In this document: positions 36,080 through 45,219 of the stretch, piece after piece
How the letters are laid out: each line of letters opens with the position of its first letter
Numbering within the stretch: the first letter of the stretch is position 1
NCBI RefSeq assembly: GCF_004307425.1
Contig: NZ_SEWZ01000001.1
Coordinates: 556,689 to 620,688, forward strand
DNA length: 64,000 nt
DNA from: Aquirufa antheringensis
Lineage (GTDB): Bacteria > Bacteroidota > Bacteroidia > Cytophagales > Spirosomataceae
Reading direction: 5' to 3'
Made by a program: the position numbers and the translations under genes
Notes under the pieces: generated by a model
Told to the model about the DNA's origin: nothing
Seen by the model: only the letters and a program-made list of their open reading frames with translations
Databases searched by the model: none

Positions 36080-36777
36080 AGCTCGATGTCCCCTAATTGT
36101 GGTCTGATGAGTATTTCTTCTAAAACCGTGGACGGATTCATCGTATAAGCCGAATAAATCGTCGATGCGACATCGTCTGCGGGTATAAAGCGCGACTCAG
36201 GCAATTCTACGCCATCCCAAGCGGGTGTTAAAGTAGCCCCAGGTAAGATGGCTGTCACTTTGATGCCTTGCAGTTTCGTTTCTTCGCGTAAGACTTTAGT
36301 AAAACCTAATAAGGCAAACTTACTGATGCAATACGATCCACCGGCTGTGTAAGCCGTGATAGATGCCGTAGAGCAGATGGTGAAAATGTGGCCTGATTTT
36401 TGGGCTTGCAAGGTAGGTAATACGGCGCGCGTTAAATGATAGGCGCTATATAAATTAGCTTCGATTTGACGTTCTAAGACGCCATCCTCTTCGTTTTGGA
36501 TTTGACCCGGCATAAAAAATCCAGCGTTGTTGATCAGGACATCAATGGTTTTGGTTTGGCCTAAAACCCATCCTGCAAAGTCCTGGCACTGTTTTTTGTC
36601 ACTTAAGTCTGCGACAAACGTATGCAGTGAAGTTGAATTGAATTCAGCCGAAAGGGCTTTCAATTTCTCGCTTGTTCGCGAACACGTAAATACGGTAAAT
36701 CCTTCTGAAAGGAATTTTTTTACCAACGCTTTGCCAATTCCCTGGCTACCCCCACTAATTATAACCGTTTTGTTCAT
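36076..36777 (-). CDS. Short-chain dehydrogenase/reductase
   Basis: NAD(P)-dependent Rossmann-fold oxidoreductase of 233 residues, starting at the ATG at 36777 (MNKTVIISGGSQGIG). The cofactor motif SGGSQGIG is at residues 8-15, NNAGF lies mid-chain, and the catalytic triad is Ser in ICSTAS with YCISK. The substrate is unknown. The extra 15 residues of the longest frame precede the Rossmann start and are not used. It is the first gene of SDR-tsaE-ald-34035 and diverges from mlaE. Confidence 0.88.
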   Translation of the reverse strand: MNKTVIISGGSQGIGKALVKKFLSEGFTVFTCSRTSEKLKALSAEFNSTSLHTFVADLSDKKQCQDFAGWVLGQTKTIDVLINNAGFFMPGQIQNEEDGVLERQIEANLYSAYHLTRAVLPTLQAQKSGHIFTICSTASITAYTAGGSYCISKFALLGFTKVLREETKLQGIKVTAILPGATLTPAWDGVELPESRFIPADDVASTIYSAYTMNPSTVLEEILIRPQLGDIEL

Positions 36778-36785
36778 TATCTTTG
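36778..36785 (+). promoter_or_regulatory. Possible -7 box of mlaE
   Basis: TATCTTTG immediately beside the SDR start codon on the other strand, 30 bases before the mlaE ATG. No matching -33 TTG is seen. The 38-base divergent gap means the two transcripts must share or overlap control sequence. Confidence 0.45.
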
Positions 36786-36815
36786 ATAAATATCGATGTG
36801 TAATATACCAATCAG

Positions 36816-37547
36816 ATGTCAAAATTAGGCAAATATTTAATCTTCCTGGGTAAGCTTTTTACAAATCCAGAAAAATTTCGGGTTTATCTCGCCTTGACAT
36901 TTCAAGAATGTGTGGATATCGGTATTAATTCGGTCTTGATTGTGGCGATTGTGTCCACCTTCTTAGGGGCTGTGACTTGCGTTCAAACCGCAGCGAATAT
37001 GGATAACCCTTTTGTGCCGCAATACATTATCAGCTTAATTGTTCGTGATTCAACCATTTTAGAAATGGGGCCTACCATTACCTGTGTCGTTTTAGCTGGT
37101 AAAATTGGTTCTAATATCGCAGGTCAATTAGGAACAATGCGTATCACGGAACAAATTGATGCGCTTGAAGTGATGGGAATTAATTCTCGCTCCTATTTAG
37201 TCTTACCTAAAATCATCGCTGCGATGATTACATTCCCTATGCTTGTGACGCTTGCATGCTTTTTAGCGATCTACGGAGGCTATTTAGCGGGATGGTTAAC
37301 GGGAGCCATCTCTCCGCAAGAATACATTCACGGATTGCAATTCCAATTCAAAGGCAACTATATGATTTTTGCGTTGACGAAATCAGTGGTATTTTCCTTT
37401 TTGATTGTCACGATTTCTGCCTTCAAAGGATTCTATACAAAAGGTGGTGCCTACGAAGTAGGAACGGCGAGTACTGCCGCAGTAACCAATTCGTGTATTG
37501 CGATTTTGATTGCGGATTATCTTTTGGCCCAATTATTAGTCGGCTAA
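36816..37547 (+). CDS. mlaE: MlaE-type ABC transporter permease
   Basis: Permease of the Mla-type phospholipid transport system at the inner membrane. 243 residues with five to six hydrophobic helices and the MlaE core features: LEMGPTITCVVLAGKIGSNIAGQLGTMRITEQIDALEVMGI and later GGAYEVGTASTAAVTNS. The ATPase gene mlaF usually follows directly in Bacteroidota, but here the next gene is on the opposite strand and its stop overlaps this one (CTAA, 37544-37547). The partner must be encoded elsewhere. Confidence 0.92.
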   Translation: MSKLGKYLIFLGKLFTNPEKFRVYLALTFQECVDIGINSVLIVAIVSTFLGAVTCVQTAANMDNPFVPQYIISLIVRDSTILEMGPTITCVVLAGKIGSNIAGQLGTMRITEQIDALEVMGINSRSYLVLPKIIAAMITFPMLVTLACFLAIYGGYLAGWLTGAISPQEYIHGLQFQFKGNYMIFALTKSVVFSFLIVTISAFKGFYTKGGAYEVGTASTAAVTNSCIAILIADYLLAQLLVG

Positions 37548-38398
37548 ATTCTTTCAATAAATACGTTGGTAGTTAATAAGGAGCTTGCGGCACCTCGATA
37601 CGATCCGTAAACAGGCGTAATCTCCTCCGGTAAACAAGAGGCGGCTAGTGGAATGTGATTCCCAGAAACGACCTCGTGCTGCGTAGGATCGTAGCCTCTC
37701 CAGCCACCACCAGGCAAATAAACCTCCACCCAAGCATGTAAATGATGCGTTTGGTTAGGGACATCAACAGGCGCAACACCGATGTAATAGCCGGAAACAA
37801 ATCGCGTAGCTAAGCCCATGGCTCGACACAGGGCAGAAAATAAGACCGCATAATCTCTGCAAGATCCCTTGCGGTTAATCAGCGTAAATTCCGGGGTATT
37901 GGGATTTCCTTCTTCGCGAATTTCGTAAGCAAAATTGGTAAAGATGAACTCATTCAACGCAGAAAGATAGGCGGATGTGCTGTAACGAACCCCGGATGCG
38001 ATCTGCCTAGCCATTTGTTCCACATGAGGGGTAACGCCTTCTAAGCCTAAATAAGGGCTGAGGGTTTTTTGGTAAGAACGGGAATAGGAGATGGGTAGGG
38101 ATTTGCTTTCAAAAGGAAAGTAAACAAAATCAAAAGGATTAAATTCTGTCGTTTCCACCGTTGCCTTCATTTCGATTTCTAAGAAATTCGTTGGCTCTTT
38201 GAAGAACAAGATATTTTGAATATTTCCCTCTGGATCCAGGTTTTTAGATACCTGTACAGGGTTGGGTAGGATGTCTAATAGGAAATCTTGAACCGTTAAA
38301 AGCGCACTTTTTCGTGGGTGTAAATAGAGGACATGAGGATCCAAAGTGACCGACTCACTGTAATCATACCGTAGTTTATGCTGGATGCGAGCGATCAT
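37544..38398 (-). CDS. Transglutaminase-like protein of an Anbu operon
   Basis: A papain-fold transglutaminase-like protein with an N-terminal beta domain. The catalytic Cys is in RKGSCRDYAVLFSALCRAMG, the His in HHLHAWVEVYLPG, and the Asp in WRGYDPTQ. The ATG at 38398 overlaps the proteasome-like gene by 4 bases (ATGA), so I prefer it over the ATG 30 bases upstream; this gives 284 residues. The family accompanies Anbu and alpha-E proteins. Whether it cleaves or forms isopeptide bonds is unknown. Confidence 0.9.
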   Translation of the reverse strand: MIARIQHKLRYDYSESVTLDPHVLYLHPRKSALLTVQDFLLDILPNPVQVSKNLDPEGNIQNILFFKEPTNFLEIEMKATVETTEFNPFDFVYFPFESKSLPISYSRSYQKTLSPYLGLEGVTPHVEQMARQIASGVRYSTSAYLSALNEFIFTNFAYEIREEGNPNTPEFTLINRKGSCRDYAVLFSALCRAMGLATRFVSGYYIGVAPVDVPNQTHHLHAWVEVYLPGGGWRGYDPTQHEVVSGNHIPLAASCLPEEITPVYGSYRGAASSLLTTNVFIERI

Positions 38399-39120
38399 TT
38401 CGAAGGTGAAATTAACTCTTTCATCCATCCCTCATCAATTCCTGCGAGCGATTTTCGCAAGGCTTCATTCCAATCATCAGAAATTGCTTGCATGTCTTTC
38501 TTGTATAAACGGACTTCTTTTGCCTTGAAACTTCCTTTTTCGTAAACGACCACATCGATGGGATAATCGACATCGTTCGCACTGACTTGGGTGGCGTCAA
38601 AAGATAAGAAACCCATCTTCAAAGCCTCTTTGAGCGAGGTTTCATGGGTTAAATTGCGATTCAATAAAGGTTTGCCGTAATTAGAATTACCAATAATCTG
38701 GTATTTTAATCCATCATTTATCTCAATCCAATTGCCTTCCGGAAAGATTAAAAATAGCTTGTGTTCGCTGTCTTTAGGCATTTGCCCGCCCACTATGGCA
38801 TGTAGATTGAAAGCATAACCTTCTTTTTCTAAAGTTTCGCGATCTTCTGCAGCCACTTGTTTTAGTTTCTGGCCAAAGGACGTAGCCGCCTGAAACATAT
38901 AATCATAACTTTCTTCCTCATCCTCTATGGCTTGATTAAAGTAGGTTACCGCCTTGTCGCGCACGGAACGCAATCCTGCGGTCATGATGAAGAGTGAATG
39001 ATTTTTGATCTCATGAATAGAGATTTTCTTATTTGAATACACTTCATTACCTGCGGTAATACGCGTATCAGCAATCGCAATCAATCCTTCTTTAACAGTA
39101 ATTCCTAAACAATATGTCAT
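38395..39120 (-). CDS. Anbu-type bacterial proteasome-like protease
   Basis: An Ntn-hydrolase of the ancestral beta-subunit (Anbu/BPH) family, 241 residues. It begins MTYCLGI; removal of Met would expose Thr2 as the N-terminal nucleophile, and IADTRITAG follows as in proteasome beta subunits. GLRSVRDKA and IGNSNYGKPLLNR are also typical. It lies between an alpha-E gene and a transglutaminase gene, the usual Anbu neighbourhood. Substrates and physiological role of the family are not settled. Confidence 0.9.
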   Translation of the reverse strand: MTYCLGITVKEGLIAIADTRITAGNEVYSNKKISIHEIKNHSLFIMTAGLRSVRDKAVTYFNQAIEDEEESYDYMFQAATSFGQKLKQVAAEDRETLEKEGYAFNLHAIVGGQMPKDSEHKLFLIFPEGNWIEINDGLKYQIIGNSNYGKPLLNRNLTHETSLKEALKMGFLSFDATQVSANDVDYPIDVVVYEKGSFKAKEVRLYKKDMQAISDDWNEALRKSLAGIDEGWMKELISPSK

Positions 39121-39177
39121 ATGATGAGGGTGGCAAATGGGAGCGCAATATTACACTAATTTTATCAAATAGCCGGC

Positions 39178-40140
39178 TTAATTGACCGGCTTTAAGTCAA
39201 AATAAGTATCGTGTATGGTTTGCCCGATATCATTGTTGGAGCTTTGAAAAGCATCCAAAAACTGGTGCAGTCCCGTATTCAATATGTCCTCGATTTCTGT
39301 GAATTGTACTTCAGAAAGAATCTTAGAGAGTTTTTTTTCGGCTAAATTCGAATACCCATGATCAAACGAGGTGCCTGAAATGGCATATAGCGATTGTTCA
39401 GCCTCCGTTAGACAATGAACGACTGAACGCGGAAATCCTTTGTCTAAGATCAAAAACTCCACAATATTCGTGGGATTCACCACTTTGTATTGCTGGCGAA
39501 ACATATTGTAGGCCGAAACGGATTTTAAAACAGACGACCATAACAAAAGATCTAAGGGAGATCCCACTGCATCTACATTAGGCAATAGCGTGAAGTATTT
39601 GACATCTAAGAAGCGAGTTGTCTTGTCTGCTCGTTCTAAAAGTTTTCCTAATTGACCAAAATGCCAGCCTTCCCCACGGGTAATCGTCGAATCGACAATG
39701 CCGTAAAATAACTGACTTCCGGATTTGATTTCCTCTAAAAAACCTTGGTATCGGGCTAACTCCCAGCTTTTACTTCCTTCTACACGGTCCTTTACTTTCC
39801 AATAGATTTGGTTCACATACTCCCACATCTCTTTTGAAATACTCTCGCGAATCGTGCGGGCATTTTCACGCGCGGAATATAAACAAGAGAGAATCGAGTT
39901 CGGATTGTTAACATCGAATGTCATAAAATACAAAACGTTCTCACGATTTGCCTCTGGATAATGCTCGAAGAAATTGTAATGATCTGCCGTGGCCACGATT
40001 AATGGCTCCCATTGTTCCGGGACATTCGGGGGTAAATCTAGGGCAAGGTTGAAATTTACCGAGATGAAGCGGGCATAATTGTCAGCTCTCTCGATGTACC
40101 GGTTCATCCAATAGATGGAATTGGCTACACGACTTAACAT
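39178..40140 (-). CDS. Alpha-E domain protein (DUF403) of the Anbu operon
   Basis: 320 residues, mostly helical. The opening MLSRVANSIYWMNRYIERADNYARF is the signature of the alpha-E family, and repeats of charged helices follow (AREN, WEYVNQIYW, LLERADKTTRFLDV). The family is always found with transglutaminase-like and, usually, circularly permuted ATP-grasp proteins. Here the ATP-grasp gene is missing: the next gene upstream is pyrD on the other strand. Biochemical role unknown. Confidence 0.88.
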   Translation of the reverse strand: MLSRVANSIYWMNRYIERADNYARFISVNFNLALDLPPNVPEQWEPLIVATADHYNFFEHYPEANRENVLYFMTFDVNNPNSILSCLYSARENARTIRESISKEMWEYVNQIYWKVKDRVEGSKSWELARYQGFLEEIKSGSQLFYGIVDSTITRGEGWHFGQLGKLLERADKTTRFLDVKYFTLLPNVDAVGSPLDLLLWSSVLKSVSAYNMFRQQYKVVNPTNIVEFLILDKGFPRSVVHCLTEAEQSLYAISGTSFDHGYSNLAEKKLSKILSEVQFTEIEDILNTGLHQFLDAFQSSNNDIGQTIHDTYFDLKPVN

Positions 40141-40222
40141 AGGCTATAAATTTTTCTAAAATGCTTGATATCTTAAAATTAGGATTTTTTTTCAGAGTGC
40201 GGCATGAGCCCGTCCTTTTTTG

Positions 40223-40230
40223 TATTTTTG
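40223..40230 (+). promoter_or_regulatory. -7 box of the pyrD promoter
   Basis: TATTTTTG, 27 bases before the pyrD ATG. It fits TAnnTTTG; no -33 TTG is evident. Confidence 0.5.
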
Positions 40231-40256
40231 TCTCTTAATTCGTCCAAAAAATCCAC

Positions 40257-41285
40257 ATGTTTTATCAAATTTTCATAAAACCCCTTTTCTTTTTGTTTAA
40301 TCCAGAGCGTGCTCATTACTTGGCCGCAGATTTAATTCGGCTAACATTGCGAATTCCGGGTATGTCGTCTCTCTTTAAAGCCTTGTTTCAGGTGGAGGAT
40401 AAACGATTAGAACGCACGGTTTTTGGCCTACATTTTCCGAATCCCGTGGGTTTAGCTGCCGGATTTGATAAAAACGCGATGCTCATTGATGAATTCGCTG
40501 AATTGGGATTTGGATTTATTGAGGTGGGTACGGTTACGCCCAAGCCGCAGGATGGCAATCCGAAGCCTCGTTTATTTCGTTTACTCGAAGATGAAGCGAT
40601 TATTAACCGAATGGGTTTTAATAACGAAGGCTTAGCTGCGATGAAAACTCGCTTGGAAAAGCGTCGTTCGAAGGTAATTGTGGGTGGAAATTTGGGCAAA
40701 AACAAAGTAACTCCGAATGAACTAGCGGATGACGATTACCGCCAGGGATTTGAAGCCTTATATGATGTCGTAGATTATTTCGTGGTCAATGTAAGCTCTC
40801 CTAATACGCCTAATTTACGTGCTTTGCAGGAAAAGGAGCCACTGAAGCAATTATTGCAGACCCTGCAAGAGTTGAATGCCTTGAAGCCGGTGCAGAAACC
40901 GATTTTATTAAAAATCGCTCCAGATTTAAGTAATGATCAATTAGACGATGTGATTGAAATTGTGTTAGAAACAAAGTTAGCAGGTGTCATTGCTACGAAC
41001 ACTACTTTATCTCGCGAAGGCTTACAATCTGCTCACAAAGGGGAAATGGGAGGATTAAGTGGAAAGTCTTTGACCAAAAGATCCACCGAGGTAGTGGCTT
41101 ATTTACATCAAAAATCAAACGGCCAATTTCCCATCATTGGGGTAGGGGGTATTCATTCTGGAGCAGACGCTATTGAGAAATTGAAAGCTGGAGCCTCCTT
41201 AGTTCAGATCTATTCCGGCTTCATCTATGAGGGCCCTGGTTTGATTAAAGAAATTAACCAAGAAATACTCGCGGCAGGACTGTAA
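40257..41285 (+). CDS. pyrD: Dihydroorotate dehydrogenase (quinone), class 2
   Basis: Oxidises dihydroorotate to orotate with FMN and passes the electrons to quinone. 342 residues. An N-terminal amphipathic membrane-contact part (about 1-40) marks class 2. [55 protein letters not shown] with the catalytic Ser, and [27 protein letters not shown] are all present. Single-gene transcription is likely; ftsK begins 61 bases later. Confidence 0.96.
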   Translation: MFYQIFIKPLFFLFNPERAHYLAADLIRLTLRIPGMSSLFKALFQVEDKRLERTVFGLHFPNPVGLAAGFDKNAMLIDEFAELGFGFIEVGTVTPKPQDGNPKPRLFRLLEDEAIINRMGFNNEGLAAMKTRLEKRRSKVIVGGNLGKNKVTPNELADDDYRQGFEALYDVVDYFVVNVSSPNTPNLRALQEKEPLKQLLQTLQELNALKPVQKPILLKIAPDLSNDQLDDVIEIVLETKLAGVIATNTTLSREGLQSAHKGEMGGLSGKSLTKRSTEVVAYLHQKSNGQFPIIGVGGIHSGADAIEKLKAGASLVQIYSGFIYEGPGLIKEINQEILAAGL

Positions 41286-41346
41286 TTTGATTTTGTAAAT
41301 CGGATCAAAAAAGCGAAATTTATAAGATTATACCCTTGTTCCTTCT

Positions 41347-43788
41347 ATGGCAAAAAAGATAAGTAACCCTACAAGCACTTTACAACTTAATTTTGAGCAA
41401 GATAAGCCCAAAAGAAAAATGGATGGTGCTGTTCTATACCGCATTCAGTTAATTATTGCCGCCTTTTTGTTTTTGATAGGTACACTCCTGTTAGTCTCTT
41501 TTGGATCTAGTTTTTTTGTAGGCGTTTCTGACCAAAGCGAAGTTGAGCGTGGCGTAGTGGATACCATCAAGGGCTCTGATATTCCCATTAAAAATTTTGC
41601 AGGTCTTTTAGGCGCGAAAATTGCTCATTTCTTTTTATTTAAGACATTCGGCTGGTCCACTTTACTCTTAATTCCTTTATTCTATTTGTCCGCCTTAAAA
41701 GTAGGTTTCAAGAAGGAGATTTATTCCTTAGAGCGCCTTTCTTGGCAGGTCTTGTTTTACATCCTATGGTTTAGTTTACTGGCTGGATTTTTTGTTTTCT
41801 CCCTTGATTTGCCGCATTCTATCGGAGGTGGAGTGGGGTATTTTGTGAATGAGAAGCTTTATCAGTTATTAGGTTACTTGTCCATCTTTGTGATTGGTTT
41901 TGGTGGATTTATCTTTTTGGTATTATTCTATCAACTGAATCCGAAAAAGGCAGTTGTTGCGGCTCCTTTGGCCGCTGAAGAAGAAGAGGAAGAAGAAGAG
42001 GAAAGTCTATTTATTGATGAAGATGGCCCAGCGGTTCATGTAGATAATGATGATTTAGAAACATTTAGACCGATTGTTCCGCCGGTGGTGGAGGAAATTG
42101 TTCCGGTAGTTGCGACGCCAGTGGAGGTTTTACCAGATCCTGTAGTAGCGGAAGAAAAGAAAGAAGATGACTTAGATTTTACTTATAAGGTGGCGGATGT
42201 GGCTGACGAGGTGATCGAGGAAGAGCCTACACCGGTATCTAGAGAGATTAAGGCGAACGATTTGGTAGAGCAATTTGGCCTATATGATCCAACGGCTGAT
42301 TTGCCTAAATACCAATTCCCTACCATTGATTTATTAAAAGAATACGATCAAAAGAACCAGACATCGCAAGTGACGATGGATGAGTTGAAGGCGAATAAGG
42401 AGAAGATTGTCGAGACTTTATTGAATTACGGAATCGGGATTCAGAAGATTGAGGCAACGATCGGACCCACGGTTACCTTGTATGAGATTGTTCCTAAAGC
42501 AGGTGTTCGTGTAAGTAAAATCACTTCTCTTGAAGATGATTTGTCCCTCTCATTAGCCGCGATGGGTGTTCGTATCATCGGCCAAATGCCGGGTAAGGAC
42601 ACTATCGGTATCGAGGTAGCTAACAAGAACCGTGAGATGGTTCCAGTTCGTGCGGTTATCGGCTCTGAGAAGTTCCAAAAATCCACCTACGACCTTCCTA
42701 TCACATTAGGTAAGACGATTTCGAATGAGATTTTTGTTGCGGATTTGGCTAAAATGCCTCACCTCTTAATGGCCGGTGCTACAGGTCAAGGTAAGTCCGT
42801 AGGTTTAAACATGCTCTTGACTTCATTAATTTACAAGAAGCACCCGGCGACGTTGAAGTTTGTTTTGGTCGATCCGAAGAAAGTCGAATTGTCGCTTTTC
42901 AACAAATTAGAGCGCCACTTCTTAGCTTGTCTTCCTGATTCTGCAGAGGCGATTATCACCGACACGAAGAAGGTGGTGAGTACGCTGAATTCGCTTTGTA
43001 AGGAGATGGACTTGCGTTATGATAAGTTAAAAGACGCTGGTTGCCGTAACATTAAGGAATACAATCAGAAGTTTATTAATCGTCGCTTGAATCCAAATGA
43101 GCACGACTTTATGCCGTATATCGTTTTAGTGATTGATGAGTTAGCGGATTTGATGTTAACGGCTGGTAAAGAAGTAGAGCACCCGATTGCTCGTCTTGCT
43201 CAATTAGCACGTGCTATTGGTATTCACTTGGTTGTTGCGACGCAAAGGCCTTCGGTTAACGTCATCACCGGTACGATTAAGGCGAACTTTCCAGCGCGTC
43301 TTTCGTTTAAGGTAATGTCCAAAATTGACTCCCGCACCATTCTAGACGCCGGTGGCGCAGATCAGTTAGTGGGTATGGGAGATATGTTATTATCGATGGG
43401 ATCAGAAGTGATTCGTTTGCAATGTGCCTTCGTAGATACTCCAGAAGTAGAAGACATCTGTGATTTCATCGGAAACCAACAAGGTTATACTTCTGCCTAT
43501 TTATTGCCTGAACCTGATTCAGAGGAAATGGGCGGACAAGATCGCGGGGATTTCGATCCAAGTGATCGAGATTCGTTCTTCGATGAAGCAGCTCGTTTAG
43601 TTGTGATGCACCAGCAAGGAAGTACCTCGCTCATCCAACGCAAGTTGAAATTAGGGTATAACCGCGCAGGCCGTTTAATTGATCAATTAGAGGCAGCTGG
43701 AATTGTAGGCTCATTTGGTGGTTCCAAAGCCAGAGAAGTGCTTGTGAAATCAGAAACGGAATTAGAAGAGATTTTGAAAAACTTATAA
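41347..43788 (+). CDS. ftsK: DNA translocase FtsK
   Basis: Septum-anchored ATP-driven DNA pump that clears chromosomes and activates XerCD at dif. 813 residues: four or so N-terminal helices (about 30-200), a highly acidic linker (runs of Glu near 208-220), then alpha/beta motor domains. Walker A is GATGQGKSVG near residue 476, and Walker B is in VLVIDELADL. The C-terminal gamma winged helix (STSLIQRKLKLGYNRAGRLID) reads KOPS-type polarity. lolA follows after one base. The linker is short, as usual in this phylum. Confidence 0.96.
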   Translation: MAKKISNPTSTLQLNFEQDKPKRKMDGAVLYRIQLIIAAFLFLIGTLLLVSFGSSFFVGVSDQSEVERGVVDTIKGSDIPIKNFAGLLGAKIAHFFLFKTFGWSTLLLIPLFYLSALKVGFKKEIYSLERLSWQVLFYILWFSLLAGFFVFSLDLPHSIGGGVGYFVNEKLYQLLGYLSIFVIGFGGFIFLVLFYQLNPKKAVVAAPLAAEEEEEEEEESLFIDEDGPAVHVDNDDLETFRPIVPPVVEEIVPVVATPVEVLPDPVVAEEKKEDDLDFTYKVADVADEVIEEEPTPVSREIKANDLVEQFGLYDPTADLPKYQFPTIDLLKEYDQKNQTSQVTMDELKANKEKIVETLLNYGIGIQKIEATIGPTVTLYEIVPKAGVRVSKITSLEDDLSLSLAAMGVRIIGQMPGKDTIGIEVANKNREMVPVRAVIGSEKFQKSTYDLPITLGKTISNEIFVADLAKMPHLLMAGATGQGKSVGLNMLLTSLIYKKHPATLKFVLVDPKKVELSLFNKLERHFLACLPDSAEAIITDTKKVVSTLNSLCKEMDLRYDKLKDAGCRNIKEYNQKFINRRLNPNEHDFMPYIVLVIDELADLMLTAGKEVEHPIARLAQLARAIGIHLVVATQRPSVNVITGTIKANFPARLSFKVMSKIDSRTILDAGGADQLVGMGDMLLSMGSEVIRLQCAFVDTPEVEDICDFIGNQQGYTSAYLLPEPDSEEMGGQDRGDFDPSDRDSFFDEAARLVVMHQQGSTSLIQRKLKLGYNRAGRLIDQLEAAGIVGSFGGSKAREVLVKSETELEEILKNL

Positions 43789-43789
43789 G

Positions 43790-44392
43790 ATGAAAAAAGG
43801 ACTATTAGTACTATGCTTGAGTTTTAGCGTATTCGCGCAGTCGAATAAGGCAGTAAGCTTGATTGATGGAATGCAGAAAAAGTACAAAGCGATGGGTTCA
43901 TTCTCCGCGAACTTCACTTACCAAACCGAAGGTGCAGCGACCATGTCTGGATCTATCACGGTAAAGGGAACTAAGTTTCGCTTAAAAACGGCTGGCCAAG
44001 AGATCTTTAATAATGGGAAAGAAGTAGCCACCTACATCAAAGAAATCAATGAGGTGAACATCTCGAGCTTTGATCCTTCGGAAGGAGATTTGAATCCAGC
44101 TAAGATTTATTCCTTTGATAAGAAGGCCTATAAGATCTCTTTAAAAGGTGTATCGGTTGGCGTTTCCACTGTTGAGTTAGCTCCTGTAGCAAAAGGTACT
44201 CAAGTGAAGAGTATCGCCCTTAAAATCTCAAATGCAGATCTTACTGTGAGTGAGTGGACAATTATTAACAAAGCAGGAAAGAAGCAGCACTTCAAAGTCG
44301 CTAAATTGAACCCAAAAGCAAACGCTGATGATAAATTCTTCAGCTTTGACAAGAAAGCCTTTCCGGGTGTAGAAGTGAACGATTTACGTTAA
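43790..44392 (+). CDS. lolA: LolA-like outer-membrane lipoprotein carrier protein
   Basis: Periplasmic chaperone that ferries lipoproteins to the outer membrane. 200 residues, with a short signal peptide (about 1-16, ending VFAQ) and an unclosed-barrel pattern of beta strands: MGSFSANFTYQ, MSGSITVKGTKFRLKT and DEN-like strands, then FFSFDKKAFPGVEVNDLR at the end. Bacteroidota often encode it directly after ftsK, as here with a 1-base gap. A strong terminator follows. Confidence 0.88.
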   Translation: MKKGLLVLCLSFSVFAQSNKAVSLIDGMQKKYKAMGSFSANFTYQTEGAATMSGSITVKGTKFRLKTAGQEIFNNGKEVATYIKEINEVNISSFDPSEGDLNPAKIYSFDKKAYKISLKGVSVGVSTVELAPVAKGTQVKSIALKISNADLTVSEWTIINKAGKKQHFKVAKLNPKANADDKFFSFDKKAFPGVEVNDLR

Positions 44393-44411
44393 TCTATTAA
44401 CTTGACTGAAC

Positions 44412-44446
44412 AAAAAAAAGGCCTCTCGAAAAGAAAGGCCTTTTTT
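44412..44446. terminator. Terminator after ftsK-lolA
   Basis: AAAAAAGGCC pairs with GGCCTTTTTT around a loop of about 13 bases, followed by T on the plus strand. The A run on the other side makes it usable for the convergent purQ transcript as well, 18 bases away. Confidence 0.88.
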
Positions 44447-44464
44447 ATGTTGTGCTTTGGAAGA

Positions 44465-45151
44465 TTAAACAGTCTGTAATATCAATTGCTTCATAATCTC
44501 TAATCCATCCGTATTATTCAAATCTGGATCTGCCGCTCTTTCAGGGTGAGGCATCATCCCAAATACATTTCTACCTTCGTTACAGATACCTGCGATGTTT
44601 AAAAGACTTCCATTCGGATTAGATTCCTCTGTCACCTCGCCATTCTCGTCACAGTAGTAGAACAAGATTTGGTCATTTGCTTTCAAAGAAGCCAACGTCT
44701 TCTCATCTGTAAAGTAACGTCCTTCTGCGTGAGCGATAGGTATTTTGTAGGCTTTATTCGTGTCTAATTCTTGTGTTAACAAAGAATTGTTCGTAGCTGC
44801 TTTCAAGTAGATATTCTTCGAAATGAATTTCTGGGAACTGTTTCTTAATAAAACACCCGGCAATAAATGCGCCTCTACTAAAACTTGGAACCCATTGCAA
44901 ATACCCATTAAATAGCCACCGTTTTTAGCGTGCTCAATAACGTGCTCCATAATAGGAGAGAAACGTGCAATAGCACCAGAACGCAAGTAATCTCCGTAAG
45001 AGAAACCACCTGGAACGATGATGAAATCACAGTTTTGTAGATCAGTCTCTTTGTGCCAAAGTTTAACAGCCTCATAGCCTAAACTTTGAATGACTCCGAC
45101 GGTATCGTCGTCACAATTGGATCCTGGGAATACTACTACGCCAAATTTCAT
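44465..45151 (-). CDS. purQ: Phosphoribosylformylglycinamidine synthase subunit PurQ
   Basis: Glutamine amidotransferase subunit that supplies ammonia to PurL in purine synthesis. 228 residues from the ATG at 45151 (MKFGVVVFPGSNCDDD); the longer frame adds 27 unrelated residues and would start upstream of the promoter. The nucleophile Cys is in LMGICNGFQVL near residue 87. PGGFSYGDYLRSGAIA and the His/Glu pair in MMPHPERA complete the class I glutaminase triad. Confidence 0.95.
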   Translation of the reverse strand: MKFGVVVFPGSNCDDDTVGVIQSLGYEAVKLWHKETDLQNCDFIIVPGGFSYGDYLRSGAIARFSPIMEHVIEHAKNGGYLMGICNGFQVLVEAHLLPGVLLRNSSQKFISKNIYLKAATNNSLLTQELDTNKAYKIPIAHAEGRYFTDEKTLASLKANDQILFYYCDENGEVTEESNPNGSLLNIAGICNEGRNVFGMMPHPERAADPDLNNTDGLEIMKQLILQTV

Positions 45152-45174
45152 ATCTTCTTTGCTATTATTTTGTG

Positions 45175-45182
45175 CAAAAATA
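45175..45182 (-). promoter_or_regulatory. -7 box of the purQ promoter
   Basis: TATTTTTG on the minus strand, 23 bases before the purQ ATG at 45151. It supports the shorter purQ start. No -33 TTG found. Confidence 0.5.
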
Positions 45183-45219
45183 CGGTTTTTGAATGAAAAA
45201 TGCAGACCCTTCGGGGCAT

